Part shown: piece after piece, positions 28,599 to 36,866 of the stretch
Layout: each line of letters begins with the position of its first letter
Position numbering within the stretch: position 1 is the stretch's first letter
NCBI GenBank assembly: GCA_902475445.1
Contig: CABRZN010000007.1
Location: 1 to 40,825, forward strand
Length of the DNA: 40,825 bases
DNA from: an uncultured Collinsella sp.
Lineage (GTDB): Bacteria; Actinomycetota; Coriobacteriia; Coriobacteriales; Coriobacteriaceae
Direction of reading: 5' to 3'
Notes under the pieces: generated by a model
Seen by the model: only the letters and a program-made list of their open reading frames with translations
What the model was told of the DNA's origin: nothing
Database searches by the model: none
Made by a program: the position numbers and the translations under genes

Positions 28599-30782
28599 GT
28601 GAAGGATTCCGATCTCTCCACAACGGCTGCGCGCGACGCTGCCCGCATCGTCTGGTTTAAGCGCTACCCCGCCAAGCAGACGCTCATCGCATTTCTGCTC
28701 GCGTTGTTGGCGACCACGGCGTTTTCCATCGATCCCGCCCCAGTGTCGAGCAACGCAGTCTTGGCGATTGACCCCAAAGCCTCTGGCATGCTGTACGTGT
28801 GCTACGAGGTGCTTCTCTCGTTTGCCGGCCACACCGACGCGGTCATGCTGCTTGCGCTTGCCTGCCTGCTCACGCTGCCGTTTCGCTACGTATTCTTTGG
28901 CCGTGGCAACACCTGGCGCCCATCGATTATTCTGCCGTCGCTGTTTTTCGCCATCTGCATGGTGTTCGGCCGCAGCTACGACCTCACCGACTCGGCCGAG
29001 ATTGTTCTTGGCGACAAGGCCCGCATCATCTGCGCCTGGATTGGCGGCGCGGGCTGGATGCTCCTAGCGATCGTGGCCTTCTATCTGGCTTTTGAGTGTC
29101 TGGATTGGCTGAGCTCCCGACGCATCCCGTTTTCCGAGGCGCACTTTGGCCGCATATGGCGTGTGGCTCACGCCGTGCTCTCGGTCCATCCCTTTGCCGG
29201 GCCCTTCCTGGTGCTTATGATCGCCTGGGCGCCCATGCTCATCGCTTCGCTGCCCGGCCTTTTTATGGGAGATACGGGTGCGCAGATTCGTCAGTGGTTC
29301 AACTATCCCAATGGCACGAGCGACTACCTGCGCCTACTCAACCCCAGCGTGCTGCTCAACGGGCATCATCCCGTAGTGCACACGGCCATTATCGGCTCGT
29401 GCGTTCAACTGGGGCTTTCGCTGTTCAACAGCGCTAACGCGGGCCTCATCATCTATACCTGCACTCAATTTGTCATCACGGCTGCCTGCATGGCCTATTC
29501 CATTTCGTCGCTGCGCAAACTGGGCGTGAGCCTGCCGGTTCGCGGTACGATCCTGCTGTTCTTTGCGTTTATGCCGATGTTCTCTAACTACGCGGCCCTG
29601 CTCACCAAAGACGTGCTCTTTGCCGACGCGTTTTTGGTGCTGCTGGTACAGACCGTCAAGCTCGTCGCATGTGGCCTGCCCCGTCGTGATGCCAATGTCG
29701 AGCGAGCGGGCGAGAAAGCCCCCGTGCTCTTTGCGCGCCACGACTGGCTGTTGCTTGCGCTGGCTGCCATGGGTTCCACGTTTTTGCGCAATGGAGGCCT
29801 GGTGTTTCCCCTGGCGGCATGCGTAATCGCGGCGGCGTTTTGCGCATGGGATGTACATGTCGCTCGTCGTGCGGCTAAGCAGACGGGCACCGCGGTCTCA
29901 TGCGCCACACCGCGCTTCCGCTGGGTTGGCGTCCTCGCGGTACTCGCGCTCTGCCTTGCCTCTAATATGTACTTCACCAAGGTCTTTATGCCGGCGCACG
30001 ACATTACGCCTGGTTCCAAGCGCGAAATCCTCTCGATTCCGTTCCAACAGACGGCTCGTTTCGTCCAAAAGCACGACGGCCTCAACTCGGGCGTCAACCC
30101 TACGGTTAAGGAGGACGGCACTATCGTGGAGGCACCCTGCGACGGTTTGGTGACCGATGAGGAGCGCGCCGTGATCGATCGCGTGCTCAAGTACGAGAAC
30201 CTGGGTCGCCGCTACAACCCCGACAAGTCCGATGCCGTCAAGAACTGCTTTAACGAGTACGCCTCGCAGGAGGACATCGATGCCTATTTTGAGGTATGGG
30301 CCCAGATGTTTAAGAAAGATCCCGAGTGCTATATTTCGGCGCTTATCAATAACTACTATGGTTATTTTTATCCGAGCGCGCGCGATGCCTGGGTCTACAG
30401 CACGGCGCGTAGTGCCGAGATCATGGCGCGTCCCGACAACCTCAAGTACTTCGACTTCCATCCGGTTGACAGCAACGTGGTGCGCTGGTGTGACCACCTG
30501 ATCAACCTGTATCGCGTGGCAGTACAACGCGTCCCGTTTATCTCGCTCACCATGAGCTCGGCCACCTATGTGTGGATCATGATCGCCGTGGTGGTCTATC
30601 TGCTACGTCGTCATTCGTGGCGTGGGCTGGCCATTTGGGTGCCGCTTTTGGGCGTGCTCGCCGTGTGCCTGATCGGTCCCTGCAACGGCTCGACCTACAT
30701 GCGCTACCTGTACCCGGTCATCGCCTGCATGCCCTTTGCCATCGGCGCCACCATCACCCGCAGCGACCTCCTCTGGTCCTAA
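28599..30782 (+). CDS. Large multi-pass membrane protein (DUF6020-like)
   Basis: This 727-aa membrane protein has about a dozen hydrophobic segments and a long soluble part at about residues 455-640 (from KVFMPAHDITPGSKREILSI to the segment before NLYRVAVQRVPF). Segments such as GLFMGDTGAQIRQWFNYPNG, LLNGHHPVVHTAIIG and MRYLYPVIACMPFAIGATI recall polytopic GT-C-type glycosyltransferase-like proteins annotated DUF6020 in Coriobacteria. Enzyme activity is not established. The GTG start at 28599 has AGAAAGG 10 nt upstream. It is framed by palindromes: repeat B before it and a 12-bp-arm hairpin directly at its stop. Confidence 0.75.
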   Translation: MKDSDLSTTAARDAARIVWFKRYPAKQTLIAFLLALLATTAFSIDPAPVSSNAVLAIDPKASGMLYVCYEVLLSFAGHTDAVMLLALACLLTLPFRYVFFGRGNTWRPSIILPSLFFAICMVFGRSYDLTDSAEIVLGDKARIICAWIGGAGWMLLAIVAFYLAFECLDWLSSRRIPFSEAHFGRIWRVAHAVLSVHPFAGPFLVLMIAWAPMLIASLPGLFMGDTGAQIRQWFNYPNGTSDYLRLLNPSVLLNGHHPVVHTAIIGSCVQLGLSLFNSANAGLIIYTCTQFVITAACMAYSISSLRKLGVSLPVRGTILLFFAFMPMFSNYAALLTKDVLFADAFLVLLVQTVKLVACGLPRRDANVERAGEKAPVLFARHDWLLLALAAMGSTFLRNGGLVFPLAACVIAAAFCAWDVHVARRAAKQTGTAVSCATPRFRWVGVLAVLALCLASNMYFTKVFMPAHDITPGSKREILSIPFQQTARFVQKHDGLNSGVNPTVKEDGTIVEAPCDGLVTDEERAVIDRVLKYENLGRRYNPDKSDAVKNCFNEYASQEDIDAYFEVWAQMFKKDPECYISALINNYYGYFYPSARDAWVYSTARSAEIMARPDNLKYFDFHPVDSNVVRWCDHLINLYRVAVQRVPFISLTMSSATYVWIMIAVVVYLLRRHSWRGLAIWVPLLGVLAVCLIGPCNGSTYMRYLYPVIACMPFAIGATITRSDLLWS

Positions 30783-30817
30783 CTTGGTGCAAAGGGGGCA
30801 GGTTACTTTGCACCAAG
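30783..30817 (+). terminator. Palindromic terminator at the stop of the DUF6020-like gene
   Basis: CTTGGTGCAAAG (30783-30794) pairs perfectly with CTTTGCACCAAG (30806-30817) around loop GGGGCAGGTTA. It begins at the base after the TAA. Confidence 0.75.
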
Positions 30818-30947
30818 GGGCTGCATCATCACGTCGCCTTCATTTTGGGGTTTATCTCGCAGGCCAGTGGGTATATCATAACGACGTTTGTTTATATTGC
30901 CCGAGCATCTGCGCTGGGCTTTAGGTCGAAACCGATAGGAGACACGT

Positions 30948-31754
30948 ATGTCCGGACACTCTAAGTGGGCCACAACCAAGCATCGTAAGGGCGCGCAGGA
31001 CGCCAAGCGTTCCGCCCTCTTCTCCAAGCTGAGCCGCAACATCACCGTTGCTGCCCGTCTCGGCGGCGACCCGCTGCCCGAGAACAACGCCAGCCTCGCC
31101 GCTGCTGTTGCCAAGGCTAAGGCTCAGTCCATGCCTAAGGACAAGATCAAGTCCGCTATCGACAAGGCTTTTGGTTCGGGTGCCGATGCCGCCGTCTACG
31201 AGAACATCGTGTACGAGGGCTATGGTCCCGCCGGTGTCGCCGTCTACGTCGACTGCCTGACCGATAATCGCAACCGTACTGCCGCCGATGTCCGTTCCGC
31301 CTTCTCCCACGCTGGCGGCAACCTGGGCACCTCCGGCTCCGTCGCCTTCCAGTTTGAGCGTAAGGGCCAGATCGTCGTCGCCAAGGAGATCCTGGACGAG
31401 AACGCCAAGAAGGAGACCATGATCGCCAACGGTGCTGCCGGTGACGAGGATGAGTTCATGATGGCAATCGCCGAGGCCGGTGGCGAGGACTACGAGGACG
31501 CCGGCGAGGAGTGGATTGTCTGGACCGCTGCTAACGACGTCATGGCTGTCTCCAAGGCACTCGAGGAGCAGGGCATCCAGGTCAAGGGCTCCGAGACCAC
31601 CATGGTCCCGACCACCCCGACCGAGGTCTCTGGTACCGACGCCAAGAAGGTCCAGCGCCTCATCGACCGTCTCGAGGAGCTCGACGACGTCCAGGATGTT
31701 TACAGCACCATGGATATGACCGACGAGGTCATCGCTGCCCTCGAGGAGGAGTAG
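30948..31754 (+). CDS. yebC: YebC/PmpR-family regulatory/translation factor
   Basis: This is a 268-aa protein of the YebC/PmpR/TACO1 family, long treated as transcription regulators and more recently linked to translation of difficult sequences such as proline runs. The family start is MSGHSKWATTKHRKGAQDAK; further motifs are ENNASLAAAVAKAKAQSMPK, VYEGYGPAGVAVYVDCLTDN and RNRTAADVRSAFSHAGGNLG. It has the usual length plus an acidic C-terminal end (EEE). GATAGGAGA stands before the ATG. Unlike in many bacteria, ruvC does not follow; the Asp23 operon does. Confidence 0.93.
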   Translation: MSGHSKWATTKHRKGAQDAKRSALFSKLSRNITVAARLGGDPLPENNASLAAAVAKAKAQSMPKDKIKSAIDKAFGSGADAAVYENIVYEGYGPAGVAVYVDCLTDNRNRTAADVRSAFSHAGGNLGTSGSVAFQFERKGQIVVAKEILDENAKKETMIANGAAGDEDEFMMAIAEAGGEDYEDAGEEWIVWTAANDVMAVSKALEEQGIQVKGSETTMVPTTPTEVSGTDAKKVQRLIDRLEELDDVQDVYSTMDMTDEVIAALEEE

Positions 31755-31823
31755 CGCCTGCACGGGTTAAGCCGTGCATATCTGGGCATAATGAAGCGAG
31801 CATGCAAGCCTCGTGGAATAGAT

Positions 31824-31864
31824 GAGCCGGATCCGCGTGCGTACAGCACCGGACCCGGCTCTTT
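31824..31864 (+). terminator. Terminator after yebC
   Basis: GAGCCGG-A-TCCG (31824-31835) pairs with CGGA-C-CCGGCTC (31850-31861), followed by TTTTA. TATAAT (31865-31870) directly after it may be the -10 of the envelope operon. Confidence 0.75.
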
Positions 31865-31919
31865 TATAATGATGCGAATCGTTTTGCATTCTGTGGATCG
31901 AAACCTGAAGGGAGCACGC

Positions 31920-32441
31920 GTGCGCGTACTCAAACGAGCCCTAGCGATCGTGTATCTTGCCGCCGCCATCGTGGCGCTGGGTACGCTTGTCTGCCAGTTC
32001 TGGGGACCGTATACGTATCGCTTTATGTTGCTGTTGCGTGACACCATGCCTCGCGTCGTCGTTACGGTGTGCGCCGCCATTGTGGCACTTGGCGTGCTTA
32101 TCGGGTTTTTCCGCCTGATGTTCGCGCGTCGCGAGCCGTCCTGCGTGCATCCGGCGGGGGAGCGCAATATCGAGGTCACGCTCGCAGCGCTTTCCTCGTG
32201 CGCCCGTGCCGCGGCGGAGTGCGATGATCGCGTGATGGTTGAGCATATCGAGGCGCGCGTTCAAGGCCCCGACGAGTCGAGCGTTCGTTTTAAGGTCGAG
32301 GCCATCGCCCTCGATGATAAGGACGTTGCAGCTCTTGCCACCTCGATGCAGCAGCGCATCGAGAAGGCCTGCGACACCATGCTCGGCACGCCGGGCACGA
32401 CCGCGCGCGTCCGTTTTTTACCGTCCAAGACTACCGTCTAG
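31920..32441 (+). CDS. AmaP-like membrane anchor of the Asp23 system
   Basis: This 173-aa protein has two membrane helices (about 6-25 and 46-66) and a C-terminal soluble domain (about 85-173) of Asp23-like alpha/beta composition with RVQGPDESSVRFKVEAIALD. This is the layout of AmaP, which anchors Asp23 at the membrane. The GTG at 31920 is the start, with AAGGGAG 5 nt upstream; the longer frame to 31791 runs through the yebC terminator. Genes for a DUF2273 protein and an Asp23 protein follow closely, giving the standard three-gene set. The operon is linked to cell-envelope stress in Gram-positive bacteria. Confidence 0.78.
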   Translation: MRVLKRALAIVYLAAAIVALGTLVCQFWGPYTYRFMLLLRDTMPRVVVTVCAAIVALGVLIGFFRLMFARREPSCVHPAGERNIEVTLAALSSCARAAAECDDRVMVEHIEARVQGPDESSVRFKVEAIALDDKDVAALATSMQQRIEKACDTMLGTPGTTARVRFLPSKTTV

Positions 32442-32457
32442 ACCGTGGAGGTTTCCG

Positions 32458-32835
32458 GTGAGTGATACCAACCAAGACAAGACCGCCCGCACGCCGCGCC
32501 TGACGATCGACCAGAACGCTACGCCGGCAGGCGAGTCTGCCGACACCAAGCCCGAGGCCGGCGAGCAGCACGACAGCGCCGCCAACGACTTTGACGAGGC
32601 CATGGGGCTCATCAAAGGTACGGGCGCTGCTATCTGGAGCTACGCCGTGCGCCACCCCAACACTACGCTCGGCGCCGTGGCAGGCTTTATTCTCGCCGTG
32701 CTGGTACTTACGTTGGGCCTGTGGGACACGCTCGTCATCGCATTCTTTGTGCTGATCGGCGCCGTGATCGGCCAGATTCGCGACGGCGAGAACGGTATCG
32801 TCAACTTCTTCGGCCGCCTGTTTAGCGGCCGCTAA
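32458..32835 (+). CDS. DUF2273-family small membrane protein
   Basis: This 125-aa protein has a polar, low-complexity N-terminus (about 1-60, TPRLTIDQNATPAGES) and a C-terminal hydrophobic hairpin. It has NTTLGAVAGFILAVLVLTLG and DTLVIAFFVLIGAVIGQIRD, then a short basic end, as in DUF2273 proteins encoded between amaP and asp23. The GTG start at 32458 is chosen for GGAGG 7 nt upstream; the longer frame overlaps the AmaP gene. The function in the complex is not defined. Confidence 0.78.
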   Translation: MSDTNQDKTARTPRLTIDQNATPAGESADTKPEAGEQHDSAANDFDEAMGLIKGTGAAIWSYAVRHPNTTLGAVAGFILAVLVLTLGLWDTLVIAFFVLIGAVIGQIRDGENGIVNFFGRLFSGR

Positions 32836-32879
32836 TACGTATTCGACTGTCGCATCCGTGGCAGGCATAAGGAGGAACC

Positions 32880-33401
32880 ATGGCTTTTAACACGAAGGTC
32901 GATGTGGCCGATACCGAGCTCGAGGCAGACGAGACCGTCGCCGCCGATGCGGAGGATGTAACGCTCGAGGACGAGACGCTCGTCGAGGCCGAGTCCGAAG
33001 ACGAGGCGGACGAGGACGACGAGGAAGCGGACGAGTCCGAGGACTCGCTGACCTATTCCAACGGTGTGATCGAGAAGATCGTCGCCATGGCCACCCGCGA
33101 GGTACCGCACGTCCTGGGCATGAAGGGCAACCTCATGCACTTTGTGCAGGAGCAGTTTGGTGCCGAGAATCTGGCCAAGGGCGTGACGGTCGAGGTCACC
33201 GATGACAACCGCGTGGTCGTCAACATTTCCGTCATTATCGAGTACGGCGCCTATGCGCCCGCGATTTTCGACGACGTCAAGGCGCGCGTGACCGAGCGTC
33301 TGGCTGCGATGACCGGCCTTGAGGTGGCAGGCGTCAACCTGCGCATCGAGGACGTCATCACCCCCGAGGAGTATGAGCACCGCACCAACCAGCACGAGTA
33401 A
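32880..33401 (+). CDS. Asp23/Gls24-family envelope stress protein
   Basis: This is a 173-aa protein. Residues 1-55 are an unusual, very acidic tail (many Glu and Asp). The Asp23 domain (about 56-165) follows: LTYSNGVIEKIVAMATREVP HVLGMKG, then VTVEVTDDNRVVVNISVIIE YG, and NLRIEDVITPEEYE. In staphylococci Asp23 is abundant and tethered to the membrane by AmaP. Here the partner genes are directly upstream and AAGGAGG precedes the ATG. The repeat copy C begins at its last stop-codon base. Confidence 0.88.
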   Translation: MAFNTKVDVADTELEADETVAADAEDVTLEDETLVEAESEDEADEDDEEADESEDSLTYSNGVIEKIVAMATREVPHVLGMKGNLMHFVQEQFGAENLAKGVTVEVTDDNRVVVNISVIIEYGAYAPAIFDDVKARVTERLAAMTGLEVAGVNLRIEDVITPEEYEHRTNQHE

Positions 33402-33450
33402 CCTACCAAAAAGGGATGTTTGTTTTGGCAGGTTTTATCTGCGAAAACGT
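33401..33450 (+). repeat. Dispersed hairpin repeat, copy C, at the Asp23 stop
   Basis: It begins ACCTACCAAAAAGGGATG and ends CTGCGAAAACGT; the first base is the last base of the TAA. The 3' half TTTTGGCAGGTTTTATCTG is identical to copy A. The loop is 2 nt shorter than in copies A and B. It probably also ends the operon transcript. Confidence 0.82.
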
Positions 33451-33534
33451 TAAACGGCCGACCGCGCAAGCAAAAGCGTGGCCGGTCGTTTCTGTACGCT
33501 CCCGATGTAGTCATACCGCTCGTCTAACTAAGGG

Positions 33535-33562
33535 TTGCAATCCCCACGTTCCGCGTTACCCT
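33535..33562 (+). promoter_or_regulatory. Putative promoter of the YitT-family gene
   Basis: TTGCAA (33535-33540), 16 nt, TACCCT (33557-33562), about 44 nt before the ATG. Confidence 0.4.
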
Positions 33563-33605
33563 AATGGGCGCATTGTTTCCAAATTGTTAACGAGGGGTTG
33601 CCGTA

Positions 33606-34628
33606 ATGGCTGACGAGCGCGAAACAGAAAGTAAGGCATGGGCGATTGAGGCCGCCGCGGCAGAGGCGGCATCGCGAGCTGCCGAGGAGCTACATCGTCC
33701 TCCCGTGGTGCCGATGGAGCGCGTGGTCGATCGCACCGATATCGAGCGCGGCGAGCGTGCCGGCCAAAAGCGCAGCCAGGAGCCGGGCTTCCCGCGCTTT
33801 TTCGCCGAGCTCAATCTGGGCCTGATTCTTACGGCCTTTGCCATCGTTGCGTTTAAAACCCCTAATCACTTTGCTTTTGGCGGCACCTCGGGCATGTCGG
33901 TCATTCTGTCCACGCTGTTCCCGACTCTGCCCGTCGGCGTCTTTATGTGGATTATCAACGCGGTTCTCGTCGTCTTGGGATTTATCTTTTTGGAGCGCAA
34001 GGCAATCCTGTGGAGCGTCTTCGCCTCGTTTGCGCTGTCCGCCTATGTTTCGCTGTTTGAGCTCTTTATTCCGACCGATGTCTCGATGACGGGCGATATG
34101 TGGCTCGACCTGTGCTTTGCCGTGATTCTGCCGGCGCTCGGCAGCGCCATCGTCTTCGATATCGGCGCCTCGACGGGCGGCACGGACATCCTCGCCATGA
34201 TCCTCAAGCGCCGCACCACGCTCGAGATTGGCCGCGCACTGCTGTTGGTCGATATCGGCATCGTGACCATCGCGGCCTTTTTGTATGGCCCGCGTGTCGG
34301 TCTGTATTGCGTGCTCGGCCTGTTTGCCAAGACGCTCGTGGTCGACAAGGCCATCGAGAGCATTCACCTTCGTAAGGTCTGCACGGTCATTTGCTCCGAG
34401 CCCCTTAAAGTCGAGGAGTTTATCGTCAAACATCTCAACCGCACAGCGACCATCAGTCGCGGCTACGGTGCCTTCTCGGGCAAGTGCGTGACGGTGATCA
34501 TGAGCGTGCTGAGCCGTCGCGAGGCCGTGCAGCTGCGCCGTTATGCGCGCGAAGTCGATCCGTGTGCTTTTATCACGATAGTCGACAGTTCCGAGATTGT
34601 CGGCAAGGGTTTCCGCGGCACGAACTAG
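33606..34628 (+). CDS. YitT-family membrane protein with DUF2179 domain
   Basis: This 340-aa protein has a charged cytoplasmic N-terminus (about 1-70, Ala/Glu/Arg-rich, longer than usual). Five membrane segments follow with the YitT motifs FGGTSGMSVILS and FDIGASTGGTDILAMILKR. The C-terminal DUF2179 domain (about 255-335) has CTVICSEPLKVEEFIVKHLN RTAT and GKCVTVIMSVLSRREAVQLR. The physiological role of the family is not established. GAGGGG stands before the ATG. A CAAATAC/GTATTTG hairpin (about 34673-34698) lies downstream, before the zinc-ribbon gene. Confidence 0.88.
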   Translation: MADERETESKAWAIEAAAAEAASRAAEELHRPPVVPMERVVDRTDIERGERAGQKRSQEPGFPRFFAELNLGLILTAFAIVAFKTPNHFAFGGTSGMSVILSTLFPTLPVGVFMWIINAVLVVLGFIFLERKAILWSVFASFALSAYVSLFELFIPTDVSMTGDMWLDLCFAVILPALGSAIVFDIGASTGGTDILAMILKRRTTLEIGRALLLVDIGIVTIAAFLYGPRVGLYCVLGLFAKTLVVDKAIESIHLRKVCTVICSEPLKVEEFIVKHLNRTATISRGYGAFSGKCVTVIMSVLSRREAVQLRRYAREVDPCAFITIVDSSEIVGKGFRGTN

Positions 34629-34778
34629 CGCGGACGTACTCATCAAACAATTGAATAGCGCCCTGCGCGCTGCAAATACGTCATCTAAGAGTATTTGTCC
34701 TCACCTTGGGTGATAATGGTGACCAAGACATCGTTTGCGATCCAGGTGATTCGCTTAAGATACGAAGGGATGATTTCG

Positions 34779-36062
34779 ATGTTCTGTTCGCAGTGTGGCG
34801 CTCCTATGGGCGATAACGACAAGTTCTGCGGTGTGTGCGGTGCTCCTAATGCTGGTGCTGCAGCTTCCGCCCCTCAGGGTCAGCCTCAGCAATTTGTCCC
34901 TCAGCCTCCCATGAGCGCGTCCAAGGGCTGTGTGGCTCAGGCGTTTGAGGATATGACCAAGACCCCGGGCGTGCTGCAGCGCGTATGCCAGATCGCTTTT
35001 TTGCCGGCGCTTATCTGTGTCGTGTCGGTGCTCGTGCTGTTCATCCCCGTTATCGGCGGTATTGCAGCTGCCATCGGCTTTTTGGCTGCCTACGTGGCGA
35101 GCGTGTGCGGTTCGGGCTTTGGCATAGAGTGGGGTCGCGATCTGTCGCTTAAGATCGATGACGGCATGGAGCGTCCGTTGATGCGTTCCACGTCGTTTGG
35201 CCTTGGAATCTTTTCGAGCGTTATCTCGGTCGTGCTCGAGGTTATCGCTGCCATTCCCGTGATCGGTGTAGTGCTTTCGCTGGTGGAGGGCGTGGTAATT
35301 GGCGCGGCGGGTTCGTATTCGTATTACGGCTCTTATGCGCTCGAGGCTGCGCTGTTTGGCTCGCTTGGCCTGCTTGTCCTGGCGCTAATTGCCTCGGCGA
35401 TTCTGGGTGTCTTCTTTAAGATGTTCGCCGACATCGCCGTGATGCACTTTGCGGTGACCGGTCGCGTCGAGAGCGCGTTTTCGCTCGACAAGGTCTGGGC
35501 GGCGTTTAAGCACAACAAGACCAAGCTGTTCTGCGCTTCGTTCCTTCCGGAGTTTTTGACGGGCCTGGTTTCCAACGCCATTACGTGGATCTTGACAGCT
35601 GTCTTTGGTGCCATCGCCGGAATTGGCGCGTACGGCTATTACTATCGCCCCACGGGTATCGAGGCGATTGTTACCGCCGGTGGTGTCACGCTCGTATTGT
35701 TCCTGGTGCTGATTGCATTCGTCACGGTGTTCCTTACGGTCTTTGGCAAGATGCTCAAGCACCGTGCCGTTGGCTATTGGGCTGCACGTTATGCAAGCGA
35801 ATGGGCCGATGAGGACAAGGACGACGTTTTGACTTTTGTGCTCCCGGGTGAGAAGAAGCCTGCTCCTGCGGGATTCAATCCCATGGCAGCCACTGGTGCT
35901 GCCCCTGCCCCGGCACCCGCGCCTGCCCCTGCCCCGGCACCCGCGCCTGCCCCCGCACCGGCGTCCGAGGCGACGCCTGCGGAGCCCGATTGGGATGCCG
36001 TTGCCACGCCGGCGGATGAGCCGGGCGATAATCCTGCTGCCGAAAACAATCAAACCGAATAG
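34779..36062 (+). CDS. Zinc-ribbon membrane protein with (AP)n C-terminal tail
   Basis: This is a 427-aa protein. The N-terminal zinc ribbon has two CxxC pairs (FCSQCGAPMGDNDKFCGVCG, residues 2-21). A Gln/Pro-rich linker leads to six or so membrane segments (about 70-350) of DUF4013-like appearance. The tail (about 370-427) contains alternating Ala-Pro encoded by a 24-bp tandem repeat and an acidic end. The ATG at 34779 is chosen because the zinc ribbon begins there, as in the neighbour at 36258, and AAGGGATGA lies upstream. Its terminator is followed by a second zinc-ribbon membrane gene. The function is unknown. Confidence 0.75.
   Translation: MFCSQCGAPMGDNDKFCGVCGAPNAGAAASAPQGQPQQFVPQPPMSASKGCVAQAFEDMTKTPGVLQRVCQIAFLPALICVVSVLVLFIPVIGGIAAAIGFLAAYVASVCGSGFGIEWGRDLSLKIDDGMERPLMRSTSFGLGIFSSVISVVLEVIAAIPVIGVVLSLVEGVVIGAAGSYSYYGSYALEAALFGSLGLLVLALIASAILGVFFKMFADIAVMHFAVTGRVESAFSLDKVWAAFKHNKTKLFCASFLPEFLTGLVSNAITWILTAVFGAIAGIGAYGYYYRPTGIEAIVTAGGVTLVLFLVLIAFVTVFLTVFGKMLKHRAVGYWAARYASEWADEDKDDVLTFVLPGEKKPAPAGFNPMAATGAAPAPAPAPAPAPAPAPAPAPASEATPAEPDWDAVATPADEPGDNPAAENNQTE
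35901..35948 (+). repeat. 24-bp tandem repeat encoding Ala-Pro
   Basis: Two exact 24-bp units (starting GCCCCTGCCCCGGCACCCGC) and a partial third encode an alternating Ala-Pro rod. Unit number can change without frameshift. Confidence 0.85.
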
Positions 36063-36069
36063 CCGGTCG

Positions 36070-36105
36070 AGGCGCCCTGGGCAACTGAGCCCGGGGTGCC
36101 TTTTT
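36070..36105 (+). terminator. Terminator after the (AP)n zinc-ribbon gene
   Basis: AGGCGCCCTGGGC (36070-36082) pairs with GCCCGGGGTGCCT (36089-36101) with two imperfect positions, loop AACTGA, then TTTT. Confidence 0.85.
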
Positions 36106-36170
36106 CTACTGCGAAAGCAAGAAAATGCCTGGGAAAACGGTTGCAGCAAAATTTCTCGGAAATTGGTCAA

Positions 36171-36182
36171 TGTTGCGCAACA
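36171..36182. promoter_or_regulatory. Palindrome TGTTGCGCAACA upstream of the DUF4234 gene
   Basis: Identical to the site at 20031-20042, including an upstream GGT and AA. A TATTGT (36193-36198) follows as a possible -10. Confidence 0.5.
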
Positions 36183-36257
36183 ACGTCGCGGCTATTGTTG
36201 AGAACGTAGACGTGTAAGGTTTGAAGGCGTGCGACGCCTTAGGAAAAGGAGAGGCTC

Positions 36258-36866
36258 ATGTTCTGTCCCACTTGTGGTTCTCCCATTTCGGATGATGCCA
36301 AATTCTGCCCTGTTTGCGGATCCGCCGTTGGTGCCGCTTCTGCCGCTGCGGCCCCGCAGCCCCAGCCCGCTCCGGCCCAGGCTATTCAGCCCGCGCCCCA
36401 GCCTCAGCAGCAGTACACCGGTCAATACGCCCAACAGTCCGCATCCGCTCCGATGGGCTATGGCCCCATTAAGGCTGACCGCAGCCTGATCGGCTGGCTG
36501 CTGCTCTCTCTTGTGACCTGCGGTATCTATTCGTTCTACTTCCTGTATTGCTTGGCACGCGACGTCAACACGTTGTGTCAGGATGACGGCGATTACACGC
36601 CGGGTCTGGCGGAATTCATCCTTCTATCGTTTGTGACCTGCGGCTTCTACGCGTACTACTGGTATTACAAGATTGGCAACCGCCTGCAGGCCAACGCTCC
36701 TCGCTACGGCCTGGTGTTCCAGGAAAACGGCACCACCGTTCTTCTGTGGCAGATCTTCGGCGCGCTCCTGTGCGGCCTTGGTCCCATCTTCGCTATGAAC
36801 ATCGTCATCAATAATACCAATGCCATGGCAACGGCTTACAACACTCGCCTTGGCGCTCGTGCCTAA
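36258..36866 (+). CDS. Zinc-ribbon DUF4234 membrane protein
   Basis: This is a 202-aa protein. The zinc ribbon has two CxxC pairs (FCPTCGSPISDDAKFCPVCG, residues 2-21), then a Gln/Pro/Ala-rich linker (about 28-68). The DUF4234 part has motifs SLIGWLLLSLVTCGIYSFYF, a repeat of the same pattern in EFILLSFVTCGFYAYYWYYK, and INNTNAMATAYN near the end. AAAGGAGAGG stands before the ATG. The gene's last codons and stop form the left arm of a perfect 36-bp inverted repeat. It shares its N-terminal ribbon with the gene at 34779; the function is unknown. Confidence 0.82.
   Translation: MFCPTCGSPISDDAKFCPVCGSAVGAASAAAAPQPQPAPAQAIQPAPQPQQQYTGQYAQQSASAPMGYGPIKADRSLIGWLLLSLVTCGIYSFYFLYCLARDVNTLCQDDGDYTPGLAEFILLSFVTCGFYAYYWYYKIGNRLQANAPRYGLVFQENGTTVLLWQIFGALLCGLGPIFAMNIVINNTNAMATAYNTRLGARA

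Noticed and set aside
36201..36240. GGTTTGAAGGCGTGCGACGCCTTAGG region as a regulatory RNA
   Set aside because: The AAGGCGT/ACGCCTT pairing is short, and no known riboswitch or leader pattern could be matched.
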